A stretch of DNA of 64,000 nucleotides from contig CP126120.1 of NCBI GenBank assembly GCA_030123585.1, positions 1,985,001 to 2,049,000 on the forward strand, written 5' to 3'. The DNA is from Rhodanobacteraceae bacterium. GTDB taxonomy: Bacteria > Pseudomonadota > Gammaproteobacteria > Xanthomonadales > Rhodanobacteraceae. A model generated the notes under the pieces. The model searched no databases. It was given only the letters and a program-made list of their open reading frames with translations, and was not told the origin of the DNA. Both the position numbers and the translations under genes were made by a program. Within the stretch, counting starts at the first letter, position 1. Every line of letters starts with the position of its first letter. Shown here in pieces: positions 39,058 to 46,762 of the stretch.

Positions 39058-39321
39058 GATGCGCAACGAACGCGCGCATCGCACGAACGTCGGGCCTTCC
39101 GGCCCTCCTACAGATGCGATGTGCGGTCGGGCCTGTCGGCCCTCCTACAGGTGCTGTTGTAGGAGCGGCGGAAGCCGCGATGGCGCGCAACGAACGCGCG
39201 CATCGCACGAACGTCGGGCCTTCCGGCCCTCCTACAGATGCGATGTGCGGTCGGGCCTTCCGGCCCTCCTACACACGCTCCTGTAGGAGCGGCGGAAGCC
39301 GCGACCCGGCCGTCCTACAAC

Positions 39322-39350
39322 AAAAAACGGGCGACCCGAAGGCCGCCCGT
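39322..39350 (-). terminator. Intrinsic terminator of the second exported paralogue
   Basis: On the minus strand a GC-rich stem (ACGGGCGGCC..GGGTCGCCCGT) is followed by TTTTTTG. It lies 40 nt after the stop of the exported protein gene and matches the terminator of the paralogue at 34.05 kb except for changes in and near the loop. Confidence 0.86.
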
Positions 39351-39390
39351 TGAAGGTTTCCGGTTCCGTGAGGAACCGCACAACAGGATA

Positions 39391-40905
39391 TCAGTGACCC
39401 GTCGGTACGACGTCCTGGGTGTACTGCTCCATGCCGTGACCCGTCACCGGCGTGCCCAGGTTGTTCAGCGTGCCCGAGCCGTTGTTGCGGTTGAGGTTGG
39501 TCACTTCCATGCTGCCGACCTGGCCCACCACCGTGACGATCCACTTGCCGGTGCCATGACCCAGCGAACCGGTCAGGCCCTTGGCCGCGTTGCCGTTCTC
39601 GAGGTCGCTCGAGCTCAGCTGGATCGACTGCGCGGCACCCAGGGTGAAGGTCACCGGACCCGCCTTGTGACCGGTGTCGTCCACGGCCGTGATCGAGATC
39701 TGGCCAGCCGCACCGCTGGTGTTGCTGATGCGCAGGAAGCTTTCCTGGTTGGTGTTGGTGGCCGGGTTGAAGGTGAACGCGGTCTGCACCGGGCCGTTGT
39801 ACTGCATCGCGAACGCATTCGCACTGCCGCTGTCGGAGTTGCCGGTCTGCGTGCGGGTCGCCGTGAGCGTGGTGCCGATCGTGGTCGGGTTGATGGTGAC
39901 GGTACCGCCCGGCGCGAGGAAGCAGATGTAATGGCTCGCCACGCTGGCGAACGGCAGGGCGCCGAAGTCGGCGCTGGTGCCCGCGGCATTGATGGTCGCG
40001 GTGGGCGCACCCACCGGCACGGTGGACGCGCAGGTCGGACTGGTGCCGAGGAAAATGGCGCCACCGGTCGCGGCGAAGGTCGAGAAGTTGCCGGTCAAGG
40101 CAAGATCCGCCGTGTCGCCGGTGCTGAAGCTGTCGGTGCCCCATTGGAATCCACCAGCGGCCCCATTGAAGACGGGGGCGATTGGCGCGCCGGGAGGATT
40201 GGTGATGACCACCTGACCGGCATCGAACCACGGGACGTCGTCGTTGCTGTTGACCGAGCCAAACTCGGCGAACATGGTGCGGCTGGGGAAGTTCGCCGAG
40301 CCGACGTCGATCCGCTGGTACTGGACCGGCCAGACGTTCGTGTCGACCGTGTACTGCAGGGCATTGACCGAGTTCACCAGATTGACCGACAACGGGTTGA
40401 GGATGTTGGCGGTGGTGACCGGGTCATACACCTGGATCGCGGCGTTCACCGAACCCGACACGCCCGTGAGCGTCATGGCGGTGAGGTCCACCAACTGGCC
40501 GGCGCCGACGGTGCTGGCCGCGGTGTTCGGCGAGAAGGTGATCACGATGACGTTCTGGCCTGCGCCGGTGCCCGAAGCGACGGCGGAAGTCCAGCCGCCG
40601 ACCAGGGCGCTGCCGTTGGTCACGGTCGGGTTGACGGCGCCCCACTTCACGCCCGTGGGCAGGGTGATCTTTACGGCGAAGCCGGTGGTGCGGCCGATGA
40701 TCTGGTCGGAGGTGGCAATGCTGATGCCGAGGTCCGAGGCGAGCGGAAGGGTGTTGGCCGCCGCGAGGTCCACATCGGCAACGTTGTAGGCATATGCGTT
40801 CGGCGGGGTGCCGTTGTTCACGGACGCCGCCATGGCCGGTGTTCCAACGGCGAATGCCGCTGCGACCGCCAGTGCCAGGGTGGTCTTGCGAGAGATCTTC
40901 GACAT
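39391..40905 (-). CDS. Exported protein of unknown family (paralogue 2)
   Basis: This 504-residue protein has a signal peptide (about 26 residues, cleavage after PAMA) and a beta-rich, low-charge mature part, and is similar along its whole length to the protein at 34.1-35.7 kb. Shared landmarks include SDQIIGRTTGF near residue 66, the Cys pair in TCASTVPVG and YICFLAPGG, and the nearly identical end with GKWIVTVVGQVGSMEVTN. The start at 40905 has AGGAG 10 nt upstream. A good promoter lies about 145 bp upstream. It may be abundant, since it has its own promoter and terminator. The function is unknown. Confidence 0.82.
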   Translation of the reverse strand: MSKISRKTTLALAVAAAFAVGTPAMAASVNNGTPPNAYAYNVADVDLAAANTLPLASDLGISIATSDQIIGRTTGFAVKITLPTGVKWGAVNPTVTNGSALVGGWTSAVASGTGAGQNVIVITFSPNTAASTVGAGQLVDLTAMTLTGVSGSVNAAIQVYDPVTTANILNPLSVNLVNSVNALQYTVDTNVWPVQYQRIDVGSANFPSRTMFAEFGSVNSNDDVPWFDAGQVVITNPPGAPIAPVFNGAAGGFQWGTDSFSTGDTADLALTGNFSTFAATGGAIFLGTSPTCASTVPVGAPTATINAAGTSADFGALPFASVASHYICFLAPGGTVTINPTTIGTTLTATRTQTGNSDSGSANAFAMQYNGPVQTAFTFNPATNTNQESFLRISNTSGAAGQISITAVDDTGHKAGPVTFTLGAAQSIQLSSSDLENGNAAKGLTGSLGHGTGKWIVTVVGQVGSMEVTNLNRNNGSGTLNNLGTPVTGHGMEQYTQDVVPTGH

Positions 40906-41048
40906 GTCGAACTGACTCCTGTTGTTGATGTTCGAACGTAGTCCCCAGTGGCCGCGGTGGGGCCTCGGTACCAAGGCTCGGTGCGGTCGGCGACCTGTTG
41001 GTAGCCACTGACAGCACTCCCCAACGAGCAACGCCGAACTACCCGCGC

Positions 41049-41077
41049 AATTTATCCAGTGTTTATGTCAGCGTCAA
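41049..41077 (-). promoter_or_regulatory. Promoter of the second exported paralogue
   Basis: On the minus strand TTGACG (41072-41077) and TAAATT (41049-41054) are separated by exactly 17 bp, a good sigma-70-type promoter in an AT-rich island. It implies a leader of about 140 nt before the ATG. The rest of the gap 40906-41196 holds this leader and no other recognisable feature; a promoter for the divergent wzm gene must also lie here. Confidence 0.55.
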
Positions 41078-41196
41078 CAGGTCTTTAACGAAAAAATTTG
41101 CGCTGGGTCGCGTATATCACACTCGCTGCAACCGGCGCCGTGCCTGCTCGTTCAGGAAAGTACGCCTGTATCCTAGTCGGCTGTTTGCCGCGACCG

Positions 41197-42009
41197 ATGA
41201 AAGTGCGCTTGCTCGAACTCGCCCTGCCCTTCGTGCGTCACCACGCCTTGTTTCGCGCACTGCACCGGCGCGAACTGGCAAGCCGCTATCGCGATTCGTT
41301 CCTCGGCAGTCTGTGGATGGCGATCACGCCGCTGCTGATGCTGGCGTTGTACACGTTCGTGTTCGGCGTGATTTTCAAATCGCGCTGGCAAGGCATGGGC
41401 AATGGCGGCATCGCCACGTTCGCGATCGTGCTGTTTTCCGGGCTGCTGCTGCACGGCATGATGAGCGACACGCTGGGACGCGCGCCGCGGCTGATGCTGG
41501 AAGAACCCAACTACGTCACCAAGGTGGTGTTTCCGCTGGAGCTGCTGGGCTGGGTCAACATGGTGACCGCGCTGGTGCATTACCTGGTGGGCCTGACGAT
41601 CCTGCTGGTGGTGATCGCGATCGTGATGCCGCCGTTGTCGCTGACCGCGTTGTGGTTGCCGCTGATCGTGCTGCCGTACATGCTGTATCTGGTGGGGTTG
41701 AGCTGGGCGCTGTCGGCGATCGGCGTGTACCTGCGCGATTTGTATTTGCTGATGAACACCATCATCAGTTTGCTGTTGTTCCTGAGCCCGGTGTTCTACA
41801 CCCGCGACAAGGCGCCTGCCGGCATGGGCAAATGGCTGGTGTTCAATCCGCTGACGGTGCCGGTGGAGCAGGCGCGCGAGATATTGTTCAAGCACCAGTC
41901 GCCGCAGTTCGGTGCACTGGCGTGGTATGCACTGGGCGGAGTCGCGGTGTACCTGGCGGGACTGCTGGTGTTCCAGAAACTCCGGCGCGGTTTTTCCGAC
42001 GTGATGTGA
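41197..42009 (+). CDS. wzm: Polysaccharide ABC exporter permease (Wzm-like)
   Basis: This 270-residue ABC-2 permease has six predicted helices, a cytoplasmic N-terminus with RRELASRYRDSFLGSLWM (a family signature near residues 24-41), and the segment SPVFYTRDKAPAG before the last helices. It should form the channel for lipid-linked polysaccharide with Wzt. The only Wzt in the window is 8.4 kb away on the other strand. It ends 8 nt before gspE with GAGG in between, so it is probably read on the same transcript as the secretion genes. The ATG at 41197 starts the conserved part. Confidence 0.9.
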   Translation: MKVRLLELALPFVRHHALFRALHRRELASRYRDSFLGSLWMAITPLLMLALYTFVFGVIFKSRWQGMGNGGIATFAIVLFSGLLLHGMMSDTLGRAPRLMLEEPNYVTKVVFPLELLGWVNMVTALVHYLVGLTILLVVIAIVMPPLSLTALWLPLIVLPYMLYLVGLSWALSAIGVYLRDLYLLMNTIISLLLFLSPVFYTRDKAPAGMGKWLVFNPLTVPVEQAREILFKHQSPQFGALAWYALGGVAVYLAGLLVFQKLRRGFSDVM

Positions 42010-42017
42010 GGCACGCG

Positions 42018-43700
42018 ATGGCAGCCAAACCGCTGCTCGGCGAAATGCTGGTATCCGAAGGCACGGTGCGCACGGCCGACGTGGAGCGCGCGCTGGAGAT
42101 GCAGAAGCAACTGGGCGGACGCCTGGGCTCGTTGCTGCTGCGCGTGGGCGCGATCTCGGAAGACAGTCTGCTGGATGCGTTGTCGCGACAGCTGGAACTG
42201 CCGGTGCTGGGACGCGAACTGCCCGCGCCCGACGAGTCGGCGCTGCGGGCGCTGGCGCAGAACGGCGATGCCGCCGCGCTGGACTGGATGCTGGACCAGC
42301 AGGTGCTGGCGTGGGAAGACGCCGAAGGCATCCGGCATTGCGCCGCGCGCGATCCGCTGGCGCCCGGTTTGCGCGAGGCGCTGCGCTTCGTGCTGGGCGC
42401 GCACGAGGTGCGCTATTGCCTGGCGTCGAGCCAACTGCTGGAACGCCTGCTGGATCAGTTGGCGCACCTGCGGCGCGGCGCGCAGGCGGAACTCGGCGAC
42501 AGCGTGCAGCAGTTGCGCGAGATGGCCGAGGAAGCGCCGATCGTCGAACTGGTCAACAACGTGATGGCGCAGGCGGTGGAACAACGCGCCTCGGACATCC
42601 ACTTCGAACCGGAAGAACACCAACTGGTGGTGCGCTTCCGCATCGACGGCGTGCTGTACACGCGCCTGCAGTTGCCGCGCGAACGTTTCGCGGCGGTGGC
42701 TTCACGCGTGAAGCTGATCAGCGACATGGACATTGCCGAACGGCGCCTGCCGCAGGACGGCCGTCTCAGCATCCGCGCCAGCGGGCAGGAACTGGACGTG
42801 CGCGTGTCGGCGATTCCCGGCGTGCACGGCGAATCCATCGTGCTGCGCCTGCTGCCCAAGGATCGCAAGGATCTGTCGCTGGCCAATCTCGGCATGGCTG
42901 CCGACCATCTGGCGCTGATGCACGCGTGGACGCGCGAGACGCACGGCATCGTGCTGGTGACGGGTCCGACGGGTTCGGGCAAATCGACCACGCTGTACGC
43001 CGCGCTCGCGGCCAGCAACGACGGACAGAAGAAAATCATCACCGTGGAAGATCCGGTGGAATTCGAATTGCCGGGGGTCACGCAAATCCAGACCCACGCG
43101 GAAATCGGTCTGACCTTCGCCAACGCGTTGCGCTCGATCCTGCGCCAGGATCCGGACGTGGTGATGATCGGCGAAATCCGCGACCTCGAGACGGCGCAGA
43201 TCGCGATCCAGGCGTCCTTGACCGGGCACCTGGTGTTGTCCACGTTGCACACCAACGACGCGATCAGCGCGTTCACGCGTCTCGTGGACATGGGCGTGGA
43301 ACCGTTCCTCGTGGCGACGCCGTTGCGCGCGGTGCAGGCGCAACGCCTCGTGCGCCGGTTGTGCCCGCATTGCGCGCGTCCCGCGAGCGTGGTGCCGGCC
43401 GAAGCCGAAGCGTTGTCGCCGCTGGCGCGGCGCGTGCTCGGCGACGTGCCGGCGCAATGGCGCGAACCGGTCGGCTGCGCAAAATGCCTCAACACCGGCT
43501 ACAAGGGCCGCGTGGGCATCTACGAAATGATCGATGTGTCGACGGCGATGCGCGCGAAGATCAACGCCGGCGCCAGCGTCGCGGAAATGACCGAGCTCGC
43601 GCGCGCGGAAGGCTATCGTTCGTTGCGCGAAGACGGCATGCTGAAGGCCTGGCAAGGCGTGACCTCGGTGGAAGAAGTGCTGCGCGTCACCGGAACTTGA
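42018..43700 (+). CDS. gspE: Type II secretion ATPase GspE
   Basis: This 560-residue protein powers pseudopilus assembly. It has an N-terminal GspE/XpsE domain (residues 1-155) that would bind GspL, then the ATPase core with Walker A GPTGSGKST (near residues 316-324), the Asp box EDPVEF, Walker B QDPDVVMIGEIRD, and a His box SLTGHLVLSTLHTNDA. A four-Cys zinc motif (CPHC..CAKC) lies near residues 455-495. All functional motifs are intact. It starts 8 nt after wzm. The rest of the operon resumes 1.4 kb downstream, after a REP/RAYT block. Confidence 0.96.
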   Translation: MAAKPLLGEMLVSEGTVRTADVERALEMQKQLGGRLGSLLLRVGAISEDSLLDALSRQLELPVLGRELPAPDESALRALAQNGDAAALDWMLDQQVLAWEDAEGIRHCAARDPLAPGLREALRFVLGAHEVRYCLASSQLLERLLDQLAHLRRGAQAELGDSVQQLREMAEEAPIVELVNNVMAQAVEQRASDIHFEPEEHQLVVRFRIDGVLYTRLQLPRERFAAVASRVKLISDMDIAERRLPQDGRLSIRASGQELDVRVSAIPGVHGESIVLRLLPKDRKDLSLANLGMAADHLALMHAWTRETHGIVLVTGPTGSGKSTTLYAALAASNDGQKKIITVEDPVEFELPGVTQIQTHAEIGLTFANALRSILRQDPDVVMIGEIRDLETAQIAIQASLTGHLVLSTLHTNDAISAFTRLVDMGVEPFLVATPLRAVQAQRLVRRLCPHCARPASVVPAEAEALSPLARRVLGDVPAQWREPVGCAKCLNTGYKGRVGIYEMIDVSTAMRAKINAGASVAEMTELARAEGYRSLREDGMLKAWQGVTSVEEVLRVTGT

Positions 43701-43703
43701 CGG

Positions 43704-44201
43704 GTCGGGCCTTCCAATCCTCCTGTGATGACGTGTGGTCGGGCCTGCCGGCCCTCCTACAGACAAACGTCGGGCCTGCCGGCCCTCCTACAAGGCTTTG
43801 TGTAGGAGCGGCGGCAGCCGCGACAGCACGCGACATGCGCGTCGTGCAGGAGCGGCGGCAGCCGCGACAGCATGCGTCATGTATGTTGTGTGTTGTGCAG
43901 GAGCGGCGGCAGCCGCGACAGCATGCGTCATGTATGTTGTGTGTTGTGTAGGAGCGGCGGCAGCCGTGGCAGCATGCGTCATGTGTGTTGTGTGTTGTGT
44001 AGGAGCGGCGGCAGCCGCGACGATGCGCAGCGAACGCGTGAATACGCCGTCCATGGCCAAGAGCTCCGTGGTCGGGCCTGCCGGCCCTCCTACAGACAAA
44101 CGTCGGGCCTGCCGGCCCTCCTACAGACAAACGTCGGGCCTGCCGGCCCTCCTACCAGTTTTCTGTAGGAGCGGCGGCAGCCGCGACCGCGGTCCTCCTA
44201 C
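43704..44201. repeat. REP cluster after gspE, with a 51-bp tandem
   Basis: The gap 43701-44197 is repeat DNA. GGCC-stem elements open the cluster. Then come five CGGC-stem elements all in the same direction, the last four with heads at 43846, 43897, 43948 and 43999, exactly 51 bp apart. The spacer carries GCATGCGTCATGTATGTTG followed by GT-rich sequence. Further GGCC-stem elements and a CGGC-stem element (44165-44186) follow. On the minus strand a GTAGGAG head here supplies the stop codon of the RAYT gene. Confidence 0.92.
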
Positions 44202-44689
44202 GGGAGCCATTCGCTGTTCCAGAACGGCCAGGCCCATGGCGATTCGACCAGCCCGGCACGTACCGGATTCGCAATGATGTAACGAGCGGCGGTTTCGATC
44301 TGTTCGTCGCGACGCAACGCATGGTCGTGAAAAGCACCAGCCCAGAATGGTCGAGCATCAGGTGCCACGCTGCCGGCAGCCCGGGCACTCACCGACTTCA
44401 CGCGTGCCATCAACTGCGACAGCGATTCGCTCGGCCCCAACGACACCAACGCATGCATGTGATCGGGCATCAACACCCAGGCGTGGATCACGTTGTCGCG
44501 CCACAAGCGCTTTCCACCGATTTCCCTGGCCAACGCACAAGCGATTGGCCAGTGGGACAACCATGGCACGCGATCCGCCGTAACCGTGGTGAGCATGTAG
44601 GTTTGCCCCGGTACGGAACATCGGCCGCGGCGCAAGGCAGCGTGACCAGGGTTGCGCAATGTGTGTTGGGGATTCACGTGCGCCAGCAT
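44198..44689 (-). CDS. REP-associated tyrosine transposase (RAYT, Y1/IS200-like)
   Basis: This 163-residue protein belongs to the HUH single-strand nuclease superfamily. It has RRGRCSVPGQTYMLTTVT near residue 21, the metal-binding HxH motif in MPDHMHALV (near residues 79-87) and the catalytic Tyr in AARYIIANPVRAGLV (near residue 138). RAYTs bind the GTAG foot of REP elements and cut them, and are thought to spread REPs. The start is uncertain: the ATG at 44689 gives the normal family length, and longer frames run through REP sequence. The TAG stop lies in a GTAGGAG head. It is flanked by REPs on both sides and points against the T2SS genes. Confidence 0.93.
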   Translation of the reverse strand: MLAHVNPQHTLRNPGHAALRRGRCSVPGQTYMLTTVTADRVPWLSHWPIACALAREIGGKRLWRDNVIHAWVLMPDHMHALVSLGPSESLSQLMARVKSVSARAAGSVAPDARPFWAGAFHDHALRRDEQIETAARYIIANPVRAGLVESPWAWPFWNSEWLP

Positions 44690-44758
44690 GCGTTGCGGCA
44701 GGATCCGCCGGAATCGTCCGCGCGTGATGTGTGGAGTCGGCGATGTGCCCGCATTCGT

Positions 44759-45019
44759 GTAGGAGGGCCGGAAGGCTCGATGCGAATGGCAAGGTGGTGT
44801 CGGGCCTTCCGGCCCTCCTACAGACAAACGTCGGGCCTGCCGGCCCTCCTACGAGGCTTTGTGCAGGAGCGGCGGCAGCCGCGACGATGCGCAGCGAACG
44901 CGTGAATACGCCGTCCATGGCCAAGAGCTCCGTGGTCGAGCCTGCCGGCCCTCCTACAGACAAACGTCGGGCCTGCTGGCCCTCCTACAGACAAACGTCG
45001 GGCCTTCCGGCCCTCCTAC
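44759..45019. repeat. REP cluster between the RAYT gene and gspF
   Basis: The gap 44690-45086 holds a plus-strand GGCC-stem element at 44759-44780, several opposed GGCC-stem elements, one CGGC-stem element (head GCAGGAG near 44862) and the CCATGGCC..GAGCTCC spacer, ending at 45019. The last 67 bp before gspF contain TATCAT at 45043-45048, a possible -10 box for a separate gspF promoter. Confidence 0.9.
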
Positions 45020-45086
45020 AGGCCCTTCCGCGGTTGTGCGGGTATCATGTGCATTCGCCGGATTCACGCTCCTCTGCAACAAAAGC

Positions 45087-46280
45087 ATGCCGCACTTCGA
45101 TTACGAAGCCCTGAACGCCGACGGCATGGTGCTGACCGGCAACCTCGTTGCGGATGACGAGCGCGAAGCGCTGCGCCAATTGGAGCGGCGCGGGTTGACC
45201 ACGTTGTCGATCAAGTCGCAGGCTGCGCGCAAGGCGCGACGCGCCGGGCGGCTGCGCACGCTGGACATCGTGTTGCCGATGCACGAACTGGCGACGATGC
45301 TGAACTCCGGCGTGGGTTTGGCCGAAGCGGTCACGGTACAGTCGCAGTCGGCGCACCATCCGGTGGTGGTCGGTGCGTTCGCGCAGATGGCAACCTCGCT
45401 GCAGCGCGGGCGGGCGTTTTCCGATGCGCTGGCAGCCACCAGGCTGCCATTGCCGTCCTACGTGCTCCAGTTGGTGAAGGCCGGCGAGATGACCGGCGAA
45501 CTGGGCAAGTCGCTGGAAGGCGCAGCCGAGCAGATGGAATACGAGGAGCGCGTGCGCACCGAACTGCGCAATGCGCTGATCTATCCGACCATCCTGATCT
45601 GCGCCGGCATCGCGGCGGTGTTGATCGTGTTCACTTTCGTGGTGCCGAAGTTTTCGATGCTGCTGAAGAAGTCCGACCAGTTGCCGTGGCTGGCGTGGGC
45701 GGTGCTGGAAGGCGGCACCTGGGTGAATGCCAACCGGGTGTGGCTGTTCCCGCTGGCGATACTGGCGATCGTCGGCGCGGCGATGGCGTTGCGCAAGGCC
45801 AGCGTGCGCGATCGTTTGTACCAGCAGATCAGCGGATGGCCGCTGATCGGCGCGTGGCTGCTGGAATCGGAAATCGCGCGCTGGGCAAAGATGATGGGCA
45901 CCCTGCTCGGCAACAAGGTGGCATTGCTGCAGGCGCTGGAATTGTCGAGCGAAGGGCTGCACCTGCAGCAGCGGCGCATCCGCATGCGCGAAGTGGCGCG
46001 CGCGGTGCGTTCAGGTTCGACCCTGGCGCAGTCGCTGGAAAACCACGACGCACTGACCGGCACGGGCTACAATCTGGTGGACGTGGGCGAGCGCACGGGC
46101 ACCCTTCCCGGCATGCTGCAGTCGCTGGCCAAGCTGTACGAGGAAGCCGGACGGCAGCGCATGAAGCGCGTACTGGCATTGATCGAACCACTGGCGATCC
46201 TGGTGATCGGTGCAGTGATCGGGACGATCATCCTGGGCGTGGTGCTGGCAATCACCAGCGCCAATACCCTTGCGACATGA
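45087..46280 (+). CDS. gspF: Type II secretion inner-membrane platform protein GspF
   Basis: This 397-residue protein forms the membrane platform that links the ATPase to pseudopilus growth. It has two GspF/PilC domains (about residues 65-190 and 265-390), with membrane helices near 168-190, 215-235 and 365-390. The motifs LVKAGEMTGELGKSLEG and LVDVGERTGTLPGML are the repeated family signature. The ATG at 45087 begins the usual MPHFDYEAL N-terminus. It overlaps the gspG region at its stop. It is separated from gspE by REPs and the RAYT gene, so it may need its own promoter. Confidence 0.95.
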   Translation: MPHFDYEALNADGMVLTGNLVADDEREALRQLERRGLTTLSIKSQAARKARRAGRLRTLDIVLPMHELATMLNSGVGLAEAVTVQSQSAHHPVVVGAFAQMATSLQRGRAFSDALAATRLPLPSYVLQLVKAGEMTGELGKSLEGAAEQMEYEERVRTELRNALIYPTILICAGIAAVLIVFTFVVPKFSMLLKKSDQLPWLAWAVLEGGTWVNANRVWLFPLAILAIVGAAMALRKASVRDRLYQQISGWPLIGAWLLESEIARWAKMMGTLLGNKVALLQALELSSEGLHLQQRRIRMREVARAVRSGSTLAQSLENHDALTGTGYNLVDVGERTGTLPGMLQSLAKLYEEAGRQRMKRVLALIEPLAILVIGAVIGTIILGVVLAITSANTLAT

Positions 46281-46294
46281 GACGAGGTTCTGGT

Positions 46295-46762
46295 GTGAAA
46301 TCCGCAAAGCGACAATCCGGCTTCACCCTGCTCGAGATGATCGTGGTGCTGGTGATCATCGGGCTGATCGCGGGTCTGGTCGGACCGCGGCTGTTTTCGC
46401 AAGCCGACAACGCCAAGGTGCAAACCGCCAACGTGCAGATCAAGATGCTGCGCAGCGCGCTGGAAACCATGCAGGTCGACATCGGCCGCTTCCCCACCGC
46501 GCAGGAGGGTCTGTCCATGCTGGTGAACAAGCCGGCTGATCAGGCGCTCGCGGCCCGCTGGCACGGGCCCTATCTCAGCGACGGCGTGCCGTTGGATCCG
46601 TGGGGCCATCCGTACCAGTATTCGCCGGAAGCCAGCGGCCTGCAGCCCTTCACCTTGTATTCCTTCGGCGCCGACGGCAAGCCGGGAGGCACAGGCATCG
46701 ATGCCGACATTGGCTACCTGCCGCAACAGCAGCAACAACAGCCATCGCAGCCGCAGGAGTAA
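46295..46762 (+). CDS. gspG: Major pseudopilin GspG
   Basis: This 155-residue protein is the main pseudopilus subunit. It has a short basic leader, the prepilin peptidase site G|FTLLEMIVV with Glu5, and the GspG-type fold with QEGLSMLVNKP and DPWGHPYQY. The GTG at 46295 has GAGG 8 nt upstream and gives a 9-residue leader; an ATG at 46277 overlapping the gspF stop would add six residues. The C-terminus ends in a Gln-rich tail (six Gln in a row), which is unusual for the family. It overlaps gspH by 62 nt. Confidence 0.93.
   Translation: MKSAKRQSGFTLLEMIVVLVIIGLIAGLVGPRLFSQADNAKVQTANVQIKMLRSALETMQVDIGRFPTAQEGLSMLVNKPADQALAARWHGPYLSDGVPLDPWGHPYQYSPEASGLQPFTLYSFGADGKPGGTGIDADIGYLPQQQQQQPSQPQE

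Larger units (their letters stand above)
37829..39304. repeat. Large REP array of about 36 elements
   Basis: The whole gap 37824-39390 is repeat DNA. By eye it holds about 25 GGCC-stem elements (read on the minus strand) and about 11 CGGC-stem elements (plus strand). Two main spacers recur: AGATGCGATGTGCGG between consecutive GGCC-stem elements, and a longer one with inverted repeat GATGCGC..GCGCATC between a CGGC-stem element and the next GGCC-stem element. Frames through it stay open for hundreds of codons, but they are low-complexity artefacts. No gene is called here. Confidence 0.95.

Noticed and set aside
38212..39084. Long reading frames across the REP array (up to about 290 codons on either strand)
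   Set aside because: They are made of repeated Gly-Pro-Arg-Ser-Cys stretches coded by REPs, overlap on all frames, and have no ribosome sites or family likeness.
37829..39304. CRISPR-like array
   Set aside because: The repeats alternate in orientation, the spacers between them are themselves repeated, units vary in length, and no cas genes are near. The pattern fits REP/BIME elements.
44690..44827. Longer N-terminus for the RAYT protein
   Set aside because: The extension is read partly from a REP element (SVGGPEGPT-type sequence) and exceeds the normal family length.
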